Shown: piece after piece, positions 51,848 to 59,459 of the stretch
Layout: the number at the start of each line of letters is the position of its first letter
How positions within the stretch are numbered: position 1 is the first letter of the stretch
Assembly: GCA_900319235.1 (NCBI GenBank)
Contig: ONNR01000021.1
Location: 1 to 59,459, forward strand
Direction: 5' to 3'
DNA from: an uncultured Prevotellaceae bacterium
GTDB taxonomy: Bacteria; Bacteroidota; Bacteroidia; Bacteroidales; UBA3663
Length of the DNA: 59,459 nucleotides
Made by a program: the position numbers and the translations under genes
Notes under the pieces: generated by a model
Seen by the model: the letters and a program-made list of their open reading frames with translations, nothing else
What the model was told of the DNA's origin: nothing
Database searches by the model: none

Positions 51848-54640
51848 ATGGAAGAAATAAATAATCAACAACACGATCGAATCATCAAGGTGAACATCGA
51901 CGAAGAGATGCGCACCAACTATATCAACTATTCGATGTCGGTCATCGTGGCACGTGCATTGCCAGACGTGCGCGATGGCTTTAAGCCTGTTCACCGCCGT
52001 GTTCTTTACGGCATGGAGCAAATTGGCAATACCTACGACAAGCCAACCAAGAAGTGCGCCCGTATCGTCGGCGAAGTGCTCGGTAAGTTCCACCCACATG
52101 GTGACTCTTCGGTTTATGGAGCCCTCGTCCGTATGGCTCAGCCTTGGAACCTTCGTTATCTCCAAGTCGATGGCCAGGGTAACTTCGGTTCAGTTGACGG
52201 CGATAGCGCCGCTGCTATGCGTTATACCGAGGCACGTCTCTCGAAGATTTCCGAGGAGATGCTTCGCGACATCGACAAGGATACCGTCGATATGATGCCA
52301 AACTTCGACGGCACACTTATGGAGCCCAAGGTGCTCCCCACACGTATCCCGACACTTCTCGTCAATGGCGCCAACGGCATCGCTGTCGGTATGGCAACCA
52401 ATATGCCTACCCACAATCTCTCGGAGTGTATCGATGGCATCTGTGCCTATATCGATAATCCTGAGATTACCATCGACGAACTGATGCAGTACATTAAGGC
52501 TCCCGACTTCCCAACGGGCGGTATCATCTATGGTTATGATGGCGTACGACAGGCCTATGAGACCGGTCGCGGCAAAATCGTGATTCGCAGTAAGGCCGAA
52601 ATTGAGAGCGAGGGTCAGCACGACCGCATTGTCGTCACCGAGATACCTTACGGCGTTAATAAGGCCGAACTCATCAAGCACATTGCCCAACTTGCCGACG
52701 AAAAGAAGATTGAAGGCATCGCCAATGTCAACGACGAGTCCGATCGCCAGGGCATGCGCATCGTCATCGACCTCAAGAAGGATGTCAACTCCAATGTCAT
52801 CCTCAACAAGCTCAATAAGATGACCGAACTGCAGGCCAACTTCTCGGTCAATAATATTGCTCTTGTCCCCATTCCGGGTCATCCTGAGGCGCTTGGTATG
52901 CCAAAACTCCTCAACTTGAAGGAGCTCATCCAGTACTTCGTTGCCCATCGTCATGAGGTGGTCATCCGTCGTACCAAGTTCGACTTGGCAGAGGCTGAGA
53001 AGAAGGCACATATCCTCGAAGGTTTGATTATCGCCTGCGACAACATCGACGAGGTGGTTCACATCATCCGCAATAGTCGTACTCCTGCCGATGCCCAGCG
53101 TAACCTCGAGGCACGTTTCCAGATTGACGAACTTCAGTCGAAGGCTATAGTCGATATGCGTCTCTCGCAACTCACCGGCCTCCGCATCGAAGAGTTGAAG
53201 CAGCAGTACGAGGATCTTCTCAAGCTCATTGAATACTACAAGCAGATTCTCGCCGACGAGGCACTCTGTATGAAAGTTGTTCGCGACGAACTCATCGAAA
53301 TCAAGGAGAAGTACGGCGACGAGCGTCGTACCGTCATCGACTATCGTGGCGCACAGTTCAATGCTGAGGACTTCATCCCGAACGACGATGTGGTCATTAC
53401 CATTAGCCACCTCGGTTACATCAAGCGCACCAAACTTTCCGACATCAAGGCACAGAGCCGTGGCGGTGTAGGTTCAAAGGGCGCTGGCACTCGCGACTCC
53501 GACTTCATCGAGTATATGTATGCCGCCAAGAACCACAACTGGCTGATGTTCTTCACTGAGCAGGGCCAGGCATTCTGGATGAAGGTTTATGATATTCCCG
53601 AGGCTGCAAAGAACCAGAAGGGTCGTGCGATTCAGAATATTCTCAATGTCAACGAGAACAATCGAATCACCGCATTCCTCAAGGTGGTAACCTTTGCCGA
53701 TCCTGAGTTCAACGACTCACACTATCTTGTCTTTGCAACCAAGAATGGTACGGTCAAGAAGACCAAACTCGCTGCTTATAGCCGTCCACGTGCCAATGGT
53801 ATCAACGCCATCAACCTCGCTGAGGGCGACAAGGTGGTCAGCGTAGTCATGACCGACGGACAGAATCATCTCATTATGGCCAACCGCAATGGTCGTGCCA
53901 TCACCTTTGGTGAGGACAAGGTACGCATGATGGGCCGTGTGGCTACAGGTGTTCGTGGTATGCGTCTCGATGATGGCAACGACGAGTGCATCGGTATGAT
54001 TGCTGTCAAGTATCCTGGCATCACTCTTGGTCAGTCGGAGGGCAATGATACACCCGTTGAAACTGACGAAGACGAGAATCCCGTAACCGATCAGGAAATC
54101 ACCCTTGATAATCTCTTCGATCTACCTGAAGAACCCGAAGAGACTCCCGCCGAAGAAAGCGAAGAGCCATCTGTCGCTCCACAGGATATCGAGAATCCTT
54201 TAAACTATTCGATCCTTGTCGTGTCAGAAAAGGGGTACGGAAAACGAAGCTATGTTTACGACTACCGTATCACCAACCGTGGAGGCAAGGGCGTCAAGAC
54301 CCTTTCCATCACCGAGAAGACAGGTCCGCTCATCGCAATCAAGCTTGTCAACGACGAGAACGATCTGATGATCATCAACAAGTCGGGTATCGTTATCCGC
54401 ATGAACTGCAAGTACGATGCTGAGAAGAGTCAGGGCATTCGCATCATGGGCCGTGCTGCACAAGGCGTCAAGCTCATCGACCTCACCAAGAAGAACGACA
54501 GCATCGCCAGCGTTTGCAAGGTGCTGACCGAACGTGAGGAGGAGGAGATTGAGATCGAGGCCACCGAGCAGTCTGATGACAATGGCATTGAGACCGCATC
54601 TACTGAAACACCAGCCAACGTTGAACCAAATCAAGAATAA
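51848..54640 (+). CDS. gyrA: DNA gyrase subunit A
   Basis: 930 aa. The N-terminal breakage-reunion domain has the catalytic Tyr126 in MRYTEARL and the quinolone region HPHGDSSVYGALVRMAQ (residues 82-98). The C-terminal beta-pinwheel begins near residue 500 with a degenerate GyrA box (QSRGGVGSKG). Residues about 731-789 are a Glu/Pro-rich acidic insert (PVETDEDENP through EPSVAPQDIEN) between pinwheel blades, which accounts for part of the extra length. Another acidic tail ends the protein. GyrA works with GyrB to introduce negative supercoils. A TPR gene follows 29 bp downstream. Confidence 0.97.
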   Translation: MEEINNQQHDRIIKVNIDEEMRTNYINYSMSVIVARALPDVRDGFKPVHRRVLYGMEQIGNTYDKPTKKCARIVGEVLGKFHPHGDSSVYGALVRMAQPWNLRYLQVDGQGNFGSVDGDSAAAMRYTEARLSKISEEMLRDIDKDTVDMMPNFDGTLMEPKVLPTRIPTLLVNGANGIAVGMATNMPTHNLSECIDGICAYIDNPEITIDELMQYIKAPDFPTGGIIYGYDGVRQAYETGRGKIVIRSKAEIESEGQHDRIVVTEIPYGVNKAELIKHIAQLADEKKIEGIANVNDESDRQGMRIVIDLKKDVNSNVILNKLNKMTELQANFSVNNIALVPIPGHPEALGMPKLLNLKELIQYFVAHRHEVVIRRTKFDLAEAEKKAHILEGLIIACDNIDEVVHIIRNSRTPADAQRNLEARFQIDELQSKAIVDMRLSQLTGLRIEELKQQYEDLLKLIEYYKQILADEALCMKVVRDELIEIKEKYGDERRTVIDYRGAQFNAEDFIPNDDVVITISHLGYIKRTKLSDIKAQSRGGVGSKGAGTRDSDFIEYMYAAKNHNWLMFFTEQGQAFWMKVYDIPEAAKNQKGRAIQNILNVNENNRITAFLKVVTFADPEFNDSHYLVFATKNGTVKKTKLAAYSRPRANGINAINLAEGDKVVSVVMTDGQNHLIMANRNGRAITFGEDKVRMMGRVATGVRGMRLDDGNDECIGMIAVKYPGITLGQSEGNDTPVETDEDENPVTDQEITLDNLFDLPEEPEETPAEESEEPSVAPQDIENPLNYSILVVSEKGYGKRSYVYDYRITNRGGKGVKTLSITEKTGPLIAIKLVNDENDLMIINKSGIVIRMNCKYDAEKSQGIRIMGRAAQGVKLIDLTKKNDSIASVCKVLTEREEEEIEIEATEQSDDNGIETASTETPANVEPNQE

Positions 54641-54669
54641 TCACTACACATTTTAAAATTATTTATGCT

Positions 54670-56061
54670 ATGAAGAAATTCATTCTTTCAATTCTTGCTA
54701 TCGGCCTCTGCGCCGGTACAGTAGTTGCCCAGGAGCTCTCAAAAGAGGAGCAGAAGGCCATCAAGGAACAGCAGAAGGTTATTTCAGCCTTCCTTAAGGA
54801 TGCTGAAAAGACAGCCAAGCTCCCTGAGGACGCTATGGGCCAGGTGGATATCGAGAAGGCCAAGGGCATCAACTTTGATGCTGCCCGCTCGCTGGTAGAA
54901 CAGGCTCTTGCTAATCCACAGGCTGGTACCATGCTTGGTGAAATCAAGCGCATCGCTGCCTTGATTGAGTACAATCAATCGAAGGTCGTTCTCGTTGATG
55001 CTCAGAACAACGATCAGAGCGCTCTCACTACTCTCTTCAACAACTGCGGCAAGGGCTTCCAGTATTTCCAGGAGGCTTGGGATGCATTTGCTACACCTGA
55101 TGCCAAGGGTAAGGTCAACACCAAGTTCAACGATGACATGGCTTCCAAGGCTTACGAGCTCTTCTCGATGTCGAATGGTCTCGCTAACTGCGGTTTCACT
55201 GCTTACAACCAGAAGGATTGGGCCAATGCTGCCAAGTTCTTCGAACTCGCTTCTGGCGGTGCTGAATCTGCACTTCTTGATGCAGCTGCAAAGAAGAACC
55301 CTCTTGTTATGGCAGAACTCGAGAAGTATAAGAACGACTCTGTGAAGTACCAGAACCTCCTTTATGCTGGTTCATGCTACAGCGAGGTTGACAAGATGAA
55401 GTCTATCGAAGTCTTCAAGCAGCTTATTGGCAAGAACACTCCTCAGGTGCCTGTCTATTCTTCTATCGTAGGTGAGTATGCTCAGCTCAAGGATACTGCC
55501 AACATGATCACTTGGCTCCAGAAGGGTATGGAAGCTCTCCCAAGCGAGAACTACTTCAGCTCTAACCTCTTCAGCATCTACCTTGACCGCAATGATCTCG
55601 ACGGTGCCATCAACGCTATGAAGGCTAGCCTCAATGCTAACCCCAACAACGCTGGTACACTCACTATCATCGCTCGTCTTTACACCCAGAAGGGTGAGAC
55701 CGAGACCGCCAAGGAGTACTTCGAGAAGGCTCTTGCCATCGATCCAACGAACCTCGATGCCAACCTCTATTATGGTTACACATGGCTCGTAGAGATGGAG
55801 CAGGGCGAGAGCGAGATGCTCAAGAACCATGCTCGTGAGGCTGAAATTGACAAGTTCTCGAACGAGAAGATGGAGAAGGCTCTCCCATTGCTCCGCAATG
55901 CCTTCAAGGCTGATGCCAACCACGAAAACAACGATATCCCGAACCTCTTGATGCAGGTTCTCTATCGTAAGTTCGCTCCCACCAATGCCGTTAACCGCCA
56001 GGCCCTCATCAACGAGTACAACGAGGTTGCCGATGCTTACGGCCGTCCACGTAAGGAATAA
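54670..56061 (+). CDS. Periplasmic TPR protein
   Basis: 463 aa with a signal peptide (MKKFILSILAIGLCAGTVVAQ). The mature part is helical with TPR units from about residue 165 on (NCGFTAYNQKDWANAAKFFE, AGTLTIIARLYTQKGETETA, AKEYFEKALAIDPTN). It ends ALINEYNEVADAYGR, a tail shared with the next protein. No catalytic motif; likely a periplasmic scaffold. Codon use resembles highly expressed genes (rich in CTC/ATC/AAG), so it may be abundant. It lies 29 bp after gyrA and 3 bp before its paralogue. Confidence 0.82.
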   Translation: MKKFILSILAIGLCAGTVVAQELSKEEQKAIKEQQKVISAFLKDAEKTAKLPEDAMGQVDIEKAKGINFDAARSLVEQALANPQAGTMLGEIKRIAALIEYNQSKVVLVDAQNNDQSALTTLFNNCGKGFQYFQEAWDAFATPDAKGKVNTKFNDDMASKAYELFSMSNGLANCGFTAYNQKDWANAAKFFELASGGAESALLDAAAKKNPLVMAELEKYKNDSVKYQNLLYAGSCYSEVDKMKSIEVFKQLIGKNTPQVPVYSSIVGEYAQLKDTANMITWLQKGMEALPSENYFSSNLFSIYLDRNDLDGAINAMKASLNANPNNAGTLTIIARLYTQKGETETAKEYFEKALAIDPTNLDANLYYGYTWLVEMEQGESEMLKNHAREAEIDKFSNEKMEKALPLLRNAFKADANHENNDIPNLLMQVLYRKFAPTNAVNRQALINEYNEVADAYGRPRKE

Positions 56062-56064
56062 TAA

Positions 56065-57429
56065 ATGAAAAGATTTCTAAGTCTATTTATTTTCATCATC
56101 ATTAACCTGGGTCTTCTGCATGCCGAAGAGGCACAGCAGGAGACCCCTGTTCTCACTAAGGCACTCCGTGACACCATTCAGGAGCGCCTTAAACTTGCGC
56201 GCCGCTTTAGTACCAACGTGCGCACCACCGACATTAAGCTTGCACGCAGCCACATCAATCGCGTGCTCCAGCTCTCCGACTCCCTGCATCTCGAGAACGC
56301 CGATTATTTTGCAGCAGCAGGCGATGTCGAAGACGTAGCGTTCAATTATGAGCGCAACAAACCAGCTTCAGGCGGCAAGATGGATGAGGCCACAGCCCTC
56401 GCTGCCGCCAAGCAATGTTATCGTTATTATCAGAAGGCTTATGAACTCTATCAGGCCGATCCTAAGGAGTATGGTAAGAATGGCTTGAAACAACAGAGCC
56501 GCCTCTCACAGACTGCCATGGAGTATTTCCTGCTTACCAACGGATTCCAGGTCAATGCCGGACAGAGTTTCAAGCGGGGAGACCTCAACACTACGCTCGA
56601 CGAGTTTCGTATGACCTTCGATGGCAGTAACAGTCACCTCCTGCGCAGTGCCTACCAGTCGGATGCTAAGCGTTTCTCGGGCTTCGAGACATTCCTTGCC
56701 GACAGCACGCAGAATCGTGCGCTCTATAACTGTGCCACCGTATCGAGCGCCCTCGGTATGCTCGACCAGTCGCTCGTCTATTATGATAGCCTGAAAGTAC
56801 GAGGCTACGATCCTGAGAAAGTCTTTCGCAACACTGTTGCCATCTATTCTTCGCGCAAGGATACGGTCAGACTCATCACCGAACTGATTAGTGCCATCGA
56901 GACGCTACCGCGCGATACGTGGTTCCAGCGCAATCTCTTGCAAATCTATCTCGACCGACAGAACTGGCGTGAAGCCGAGGCCATGGCCGACCGATGCATC
57001 AGTGTCGATAGCACCGATGCCCAGACCATCTGCGTCCGTGGTCAACTGTACGAGATAAGTGGCGATGTCGAAAGCGCTTTGGCACAATATCTTCGTTCGT
57101 ACGATCTCGATTCCACCCAAGCCAATGTCTGCTCATATATAGGACGTATTCATTACAATCGTGCTGTCGAACTCAAGTCCAAGCTTTACAATCAGCGCCA
57201 GTTCAAGAAGATGGATAGCGAACTTCAGCCCGTCTATTCACAGGCACTTCCTTGGTATGAGCGCGCTTACCAGTACGACACCATGCATCAGGATAAGACC
57301 ATTCCCGTGGCTATCCGTGAGATTCTATACAGTCGTTTCACACAGGCTCGTTGTCCCAATCGGTCTGAATTGATTGATTTCTATAATGAAGTAAGCCGAG
57401 CCTACGGTTTTGTGGAGTTCGGAAAATAA
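56065..57429 (+). CDS. Periplasmic TPR protein, paralogue of the upstream gene
   Basis: 454 aa with a signal peptide (about 1-20, ending LLHAEE). Helical repeats as in the neighbour, for example QIYLDRQNWREAEAMADRCI aligning with SIYLDRNDLDGAINAMKASL upstream, and a closing ELIDFYNEVSRAYG matching the neighbour's ending. Tandem duplication with strong divergence is the simplest origin. Function unknown; the two may form a complex. Three bases separate the genes and 35 bp separate it from the next. Confidence 0.82.
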   Translation: MKRFLSLFIFIIINLGLLHAEEAQQETPVLTKALRDTIQERLKLARRFSTNVRTTDIKLARSHINRVLQLSDSLHLENADYFAAAGDVEDVAFNYERNKPASGGKMDEATALAAAKQCYRYYQKAYELYQADPKEYGKNGLKQQSRLSQTAMEYFLLTNGFQVNAGQSFKRGDLNTTLDEFRMTFDGSNSHLLRSAYQSDAKRFSGFETFLADSTQNRALYNCATVSSALGMLDQSLVYYDSLKVRGYDPEKVFRNTVAIYSSRKDTVRLITELISAIETLPRDTWFQRNLLQIYLDRQNWREAEAMADRCISVDSTDAQTICVRGQLYEISGDVESALAQYLRSYDLDSTQANVCSYIGRIHYNRAVELKSKLYNQRQFKKMDSELQPVYSQALPWYERAYQYDTMHQDKTIPVAIREILYSRFTQARCPNRSELIDFYNEVSRAYGFVEFGK

Positions 57430-57464
57430 AAGCACACTTTCTTCCCTTTTAAGACATTGATCCG

Positions 57465-59189
57465 ATGAAACTTGTTCGATTTGTTGTCCCGATGTTTTCC
57501 TTTTGTTTAATTCTGCTCACGAGTCTTTCCTCGTGCAGCCGAGGCAACCGCGAGGTCAATCAGTCGCTCGAAAGAATTGAAGCCGTTGTCGGTCAGTATC
57601 CCGATTCAGCTCTTGTCGAGCTGTGTCGACTCGATAGCCTGCTCTCTTCGGGCAAACTGAGCCTTGAGGGAGAAGCCCAGCGTGCACGTTATGCCCTGCT
57701 CACGACGCAGACCCACGACAAGAATTGGATCGACGACGCCAGCGACAGCCTCATCCTCATTGCTGTACGCTATTATGATGCCCATGGCAGTCAGCGGGAG
57801 CAGATGCTGGCACATTATTATCATGGTTGCATTTGGCGCAATGCTAAGGAATATGGTCGTGCATACGCTTCGTACCTCGAAGCGGCTCAGATGGCCGATA
57901 AGCTCTCGGATTTTACTTATGCCGGGTTGTCATTCGGCAATATTGCCAGCATCTGCCATGAGATGTACAGTGGCGAGGATCTGCTTTATGCTGAAAAGTC
58001 TTATCAGTGCCATGCATTGGCGAGCGATACCGCTCGGATGAATTGGGCACTTATGCTGAAGGGCATAGCCTTGAACTATCAGAAGCGCTACGACGAGGCA
58101 GATGTACTATTCTCCGGTCTTCTCGGTTCTGAAATCGACGAACGTCTTCGCCAGGAGGTTCTGACTTATTATATTTATCAATGTGTAGTGCTTAGCCAGT
58201 ATCAGAGGGCCGACTCGTTGATTTCGCTTCAAGACTCTCCGCGTTACACCATCGACTATCTGTGCCGTGCCATCGTCAATGAATATAACGGACGTCATGC
58301 TGAGGCCGACAGTTGCATGATGTATGCCGAGGCGTTGTCAACCTCCGAGACGGAGAAGGTCTTTGAGCTTGCCACGTTGGCCGACCTTCAAAACAACCGG
58401 GGCATGCATCGTGATGCCTATCAGACGCTTTTGCGGAAATCTGATTTGCAGGATTCCATTGTCCGTGTCATCAACACCACTTCTGTCTCCTCAGTTCAGC
58501 AGGACTATGTTGAGCAGCAGTTGGACTCCAACAATCGTCTCATAGGGGAGAGGACGCGCCGCTATCGCATCGTTCTCGCTTTTTCCGCGCTGCTACTGCT
58601 GTTGGTCGGCGTGATTGTTCGCCAAAGACTTCGGCAGAAGGACTTGCTTGTCCGTACTTATTTGGATGATGTCTTCCGGCTCAGGCAGGAACTTGGCATG
58701 GAGCAGCAGCGGAGACAGCAGTCCGACATCTCACACTCTGCGGCTGAAGCTGAAGCCAACGAAGCGACACGCAAATCGCGAATGACCATCCGCCGGCTCT
58801 TCAAGGAACGAATGGAACGAATCGATCGTATTGGCCTCGAATATTACGGCACTGGTGAAACGAGGGAGTCGAGAAAAGTCATTTTTGAAGAAATCCAAAA
58901 CGAGATTGGTGCTTTCAAGGATCAGGAGTTTCTAGCCAAGCTCATGAAAACTATCGACGACAATTTCGATGGGCTGATGTCTAAGGTGAAGAAGGATGGT
59001 CTCTTCACCAAGGATGACGACCTTCATTTGCTATGCCTGATGATTGCCGGGTTCTCGACTCAATCGACTTGTTTGCTGATGAAGTTGGGCAATCGTGACG
59101 TTCTCTACAAGCGCCGAAGCCGATTGAAGGAACGTATCGCGGCCTCTGACCTGTCGTATAAGGACGATTTGCTGCTACTTTTGGAATGA
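57465..59189 (+). CDS. Lipoprotein-anchored TPR / membrane regulator hybrid
   Basis: 574 aa. A signal peptide with a lipobox-like LSSC (C24), then TPR-like helices (about 40-350), one membrane helix (about 368-386, VLAFSALLLLLVGVIV), a coiled coil (about 395-440), and a C-terminal cytosolic region (about 440-574) with a segment LGNRDVLYKRRSRLKERI resembling the HTH of Bacteroides TPR-type transmembrane regulators. If both signals are used the protein would span the inner membrane with the TPR domain outside. It probably senses a periplasmic state, perhaps through the two TPR proteins upstream. DNA binding is inference. Confidence 0.75.
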   Translation: MKLVRFVVPMFSFCLILLTSLSSCSRGNREVNQSLERIEAVVGQYPDSALVELCRLDSLLSSGKLSLEGEAQRARYALLTTQTHDKNWIDDASDSLILIAVRYYDAHGSQREQMLAHYYHGCIWRNAKEYGRAYASYLEAAQMADKLSDFTYAGLSFGNIASICHEMYSGEDLLYAEKSYQCHALASDTARMNWALMLKGIALNYQKRYDEADVLFSGLLGSEIDERLRQEVLTYYIYQCVVLSQYQRADSLISLQDSPRYTIDYLCRAIVNEYNGRHAEADSCMMYAEALSTSETEKVFELATLADLQNNRGMHRDAYQTLLRKSDLQDSIVRVINTTSVSSVQQDYVEQQLDSNNRLIGERTRRYRIVLAFSALLLLLVGVIVRQRLRQKDLLVRTYLDDVFRLRQELGMEQQRRQQSDISHSAAEAEANEATRKSRMTIRRLFKERMERIDRIGLEYYGTGETRESRKVIFEEIQNEIGAFKDQEFLAKLMKTIDDNFDGLMSKVKKDGLFTKDDDLHLLCLMIAGFSTQSTCLLMKLGNRDVLYKRRSRLKERIAASDLSYKDDLLLLLE

Positions 59190-59246
59190 TGTCAGATTCT
59201 CGAATCTCGTCTAATAGTTAAAAAATATTAAGTCTTTGAACATCAA

Positions 59247-59280
59247 ATTAAAACGCGCTCGAAAAAGGCGCGTTTTTTTT
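59247..59280 (+). terminator. Terminator of the gyrA-TPR operon
   Basis: AAAACGCGC (59250-59258) pairs with GCGCGTTTT (59268-59276), loop of nine bases, followed by a T-run. Strong intrinsic terminator. Confidence 0.92.
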
Positions 59281-59313
59281 GCGTTTGTCCGATGATGTTT
59301 CAATAAAAGTGTG

Positions 59314-59321
59314 TATCTTTG
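59314..59321 (+). promoter_or_regulatory. -7 box for a gene beyond the window
   Basis: TATCTTTG followed by CAGTG. No TTTG at the right distance upstream (nearest at 59284-59287, a 26-bp gap), so -33 is weak. It reads into the structured leader below. Confidence 0.6.
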
Positions 59322-59369
59322 CAGTGCAAATAGTGTAATACCGATCGTTTAATATAAAACTAAATAACT

Positions 59370-59416
59370 GAAGTTTCCCACATCCCCAGAAGCAGCTGGG
59401 GCGGGGTTATAACTTC
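59370..59416 (+). promoter_or_regulatory. Structured 5-prime leader, identity unknown
   Basis: An outer stem GAAGTT (59370-59375) / AACTTC (59411-59416) encloses CCCCAG (59384-59389) / CTGGGG (59396-59401) with loop AAGCAG. The G-rich arm GCGGGG follows. It lies after a -7 box and before the right end of the window, with no gene seen; it could be a leader or a small RNA. Confidence 0.45.
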
Positions 59417-59459
59417 GAAATATAGTATGTTAAACCTAAGTCCATAGGCATTTATGCTT

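Noticed and set aside
52091..52141. Acquired fluoroquinolone resistance mutation
   Set aside because: Without relatives to compare, Gly at the Asp87 position may be the native residue; only reported as an observation.
52190..53410. 406-codon minus-strand frame opposite gyrA
   Set aside because: Shadow of gyrA with no promoter or recognisable domain.

Overview
The window is a chromosomal segment of a Bacteroidales bacterium, most likely a member of the Prevotellaceae. Sequence evidence: about a dozen promoters fit the Bacteroidetes pattern TTTG-N19-21-TAnnTTTG. The primary sigma factor is short (286 aa) and lacks region 1.1. The window also carries an RprX/RprY-type two-component pair, PorZ-like type IX secretion proteins, DUF3810 and DUF4886 proteins, and purine-rich Shine-Dalgarno sites are scarce. 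The family-level assignment is inference. I see no rRNA, transposase, integrase, phage gene or CRISPR array.

Layout. (1) 1-5.6 kb: the tail of a surface protein, an O-acetylhomoserine sulfhydrylase, a 450-bp array of 42-bp palindromic modules, then a three-gene operon (DUF3810 protein, HAD phosphatase, TlpA-like thioredoxin). (2) 5.6-13.8 kb: tRNA-Leu(CAG), a CPBP protease, and two PorZ-like paralogues that bracket a radical SAM/SPASM protein and a glycosyltransferase. (3) 13.8-28.4 kb: a DUF4886 protein and a convergent Wzx/Wzy-type exopolysaccharide operon read right to left: SLBB export protein, Wzz, flippase, EpsG polymerase, acyltransferase, four glycosyltransferases, Wzi, and a small lipocalin-like lipoprotein. 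No priming glycosyltransferase is in the cluster. (4) 28.4-36.3 kb: a tightly packed minus-strand group glnS-TPR-dedA-tgt-ldcA-BASS transporter, with the primary sigma factor upstream. (5) 36.5-40.1 kb: a secreted protein, the RprX/RprY-like pair and a 67-aa winged-helix protein. (6) 40.1-48.1 kb: a metallophosphoesterase and a PIN-like protein with an ER/K helix on minus; GDP-fucose synthesis genes, a glycosyltransferase and an EEP-family protein on plus. (7) 48.1-51.6 kb: a minus operon with an orphan PTS-EIIC-like permease, a KduI isomerase carrying a signal peptide, and a secreted tyrosine phosphatase. (8) 51.8-59.5 kb: gyrA followed by three TPR proteins, the last a lipoprotein-TM-regulator hybrid, then the start of a structured leader for a gene beyond the window.

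Working together: regions 2, 3 and 6 appear devoted to the cell surface. They cover polysaccharide assembly and export, GDP-L-fucose supply, glycosyl transfer, and PorZ-like factors known from type IX secretion. The best candidate for something undescribed is region 7, which looks like a uronate module that isomerises the sugar outside the cytoplasm and imports it through a PTS-type channel with no PTS phosphorylation subunits in sight. Other leads are the PorZ / radical SAM / glycosyltransferase block, the 9-bp in-frame CTAG repeat inside wzi, the 42-bp modular palindrome array, and the PIN / ER/K-helix protein.
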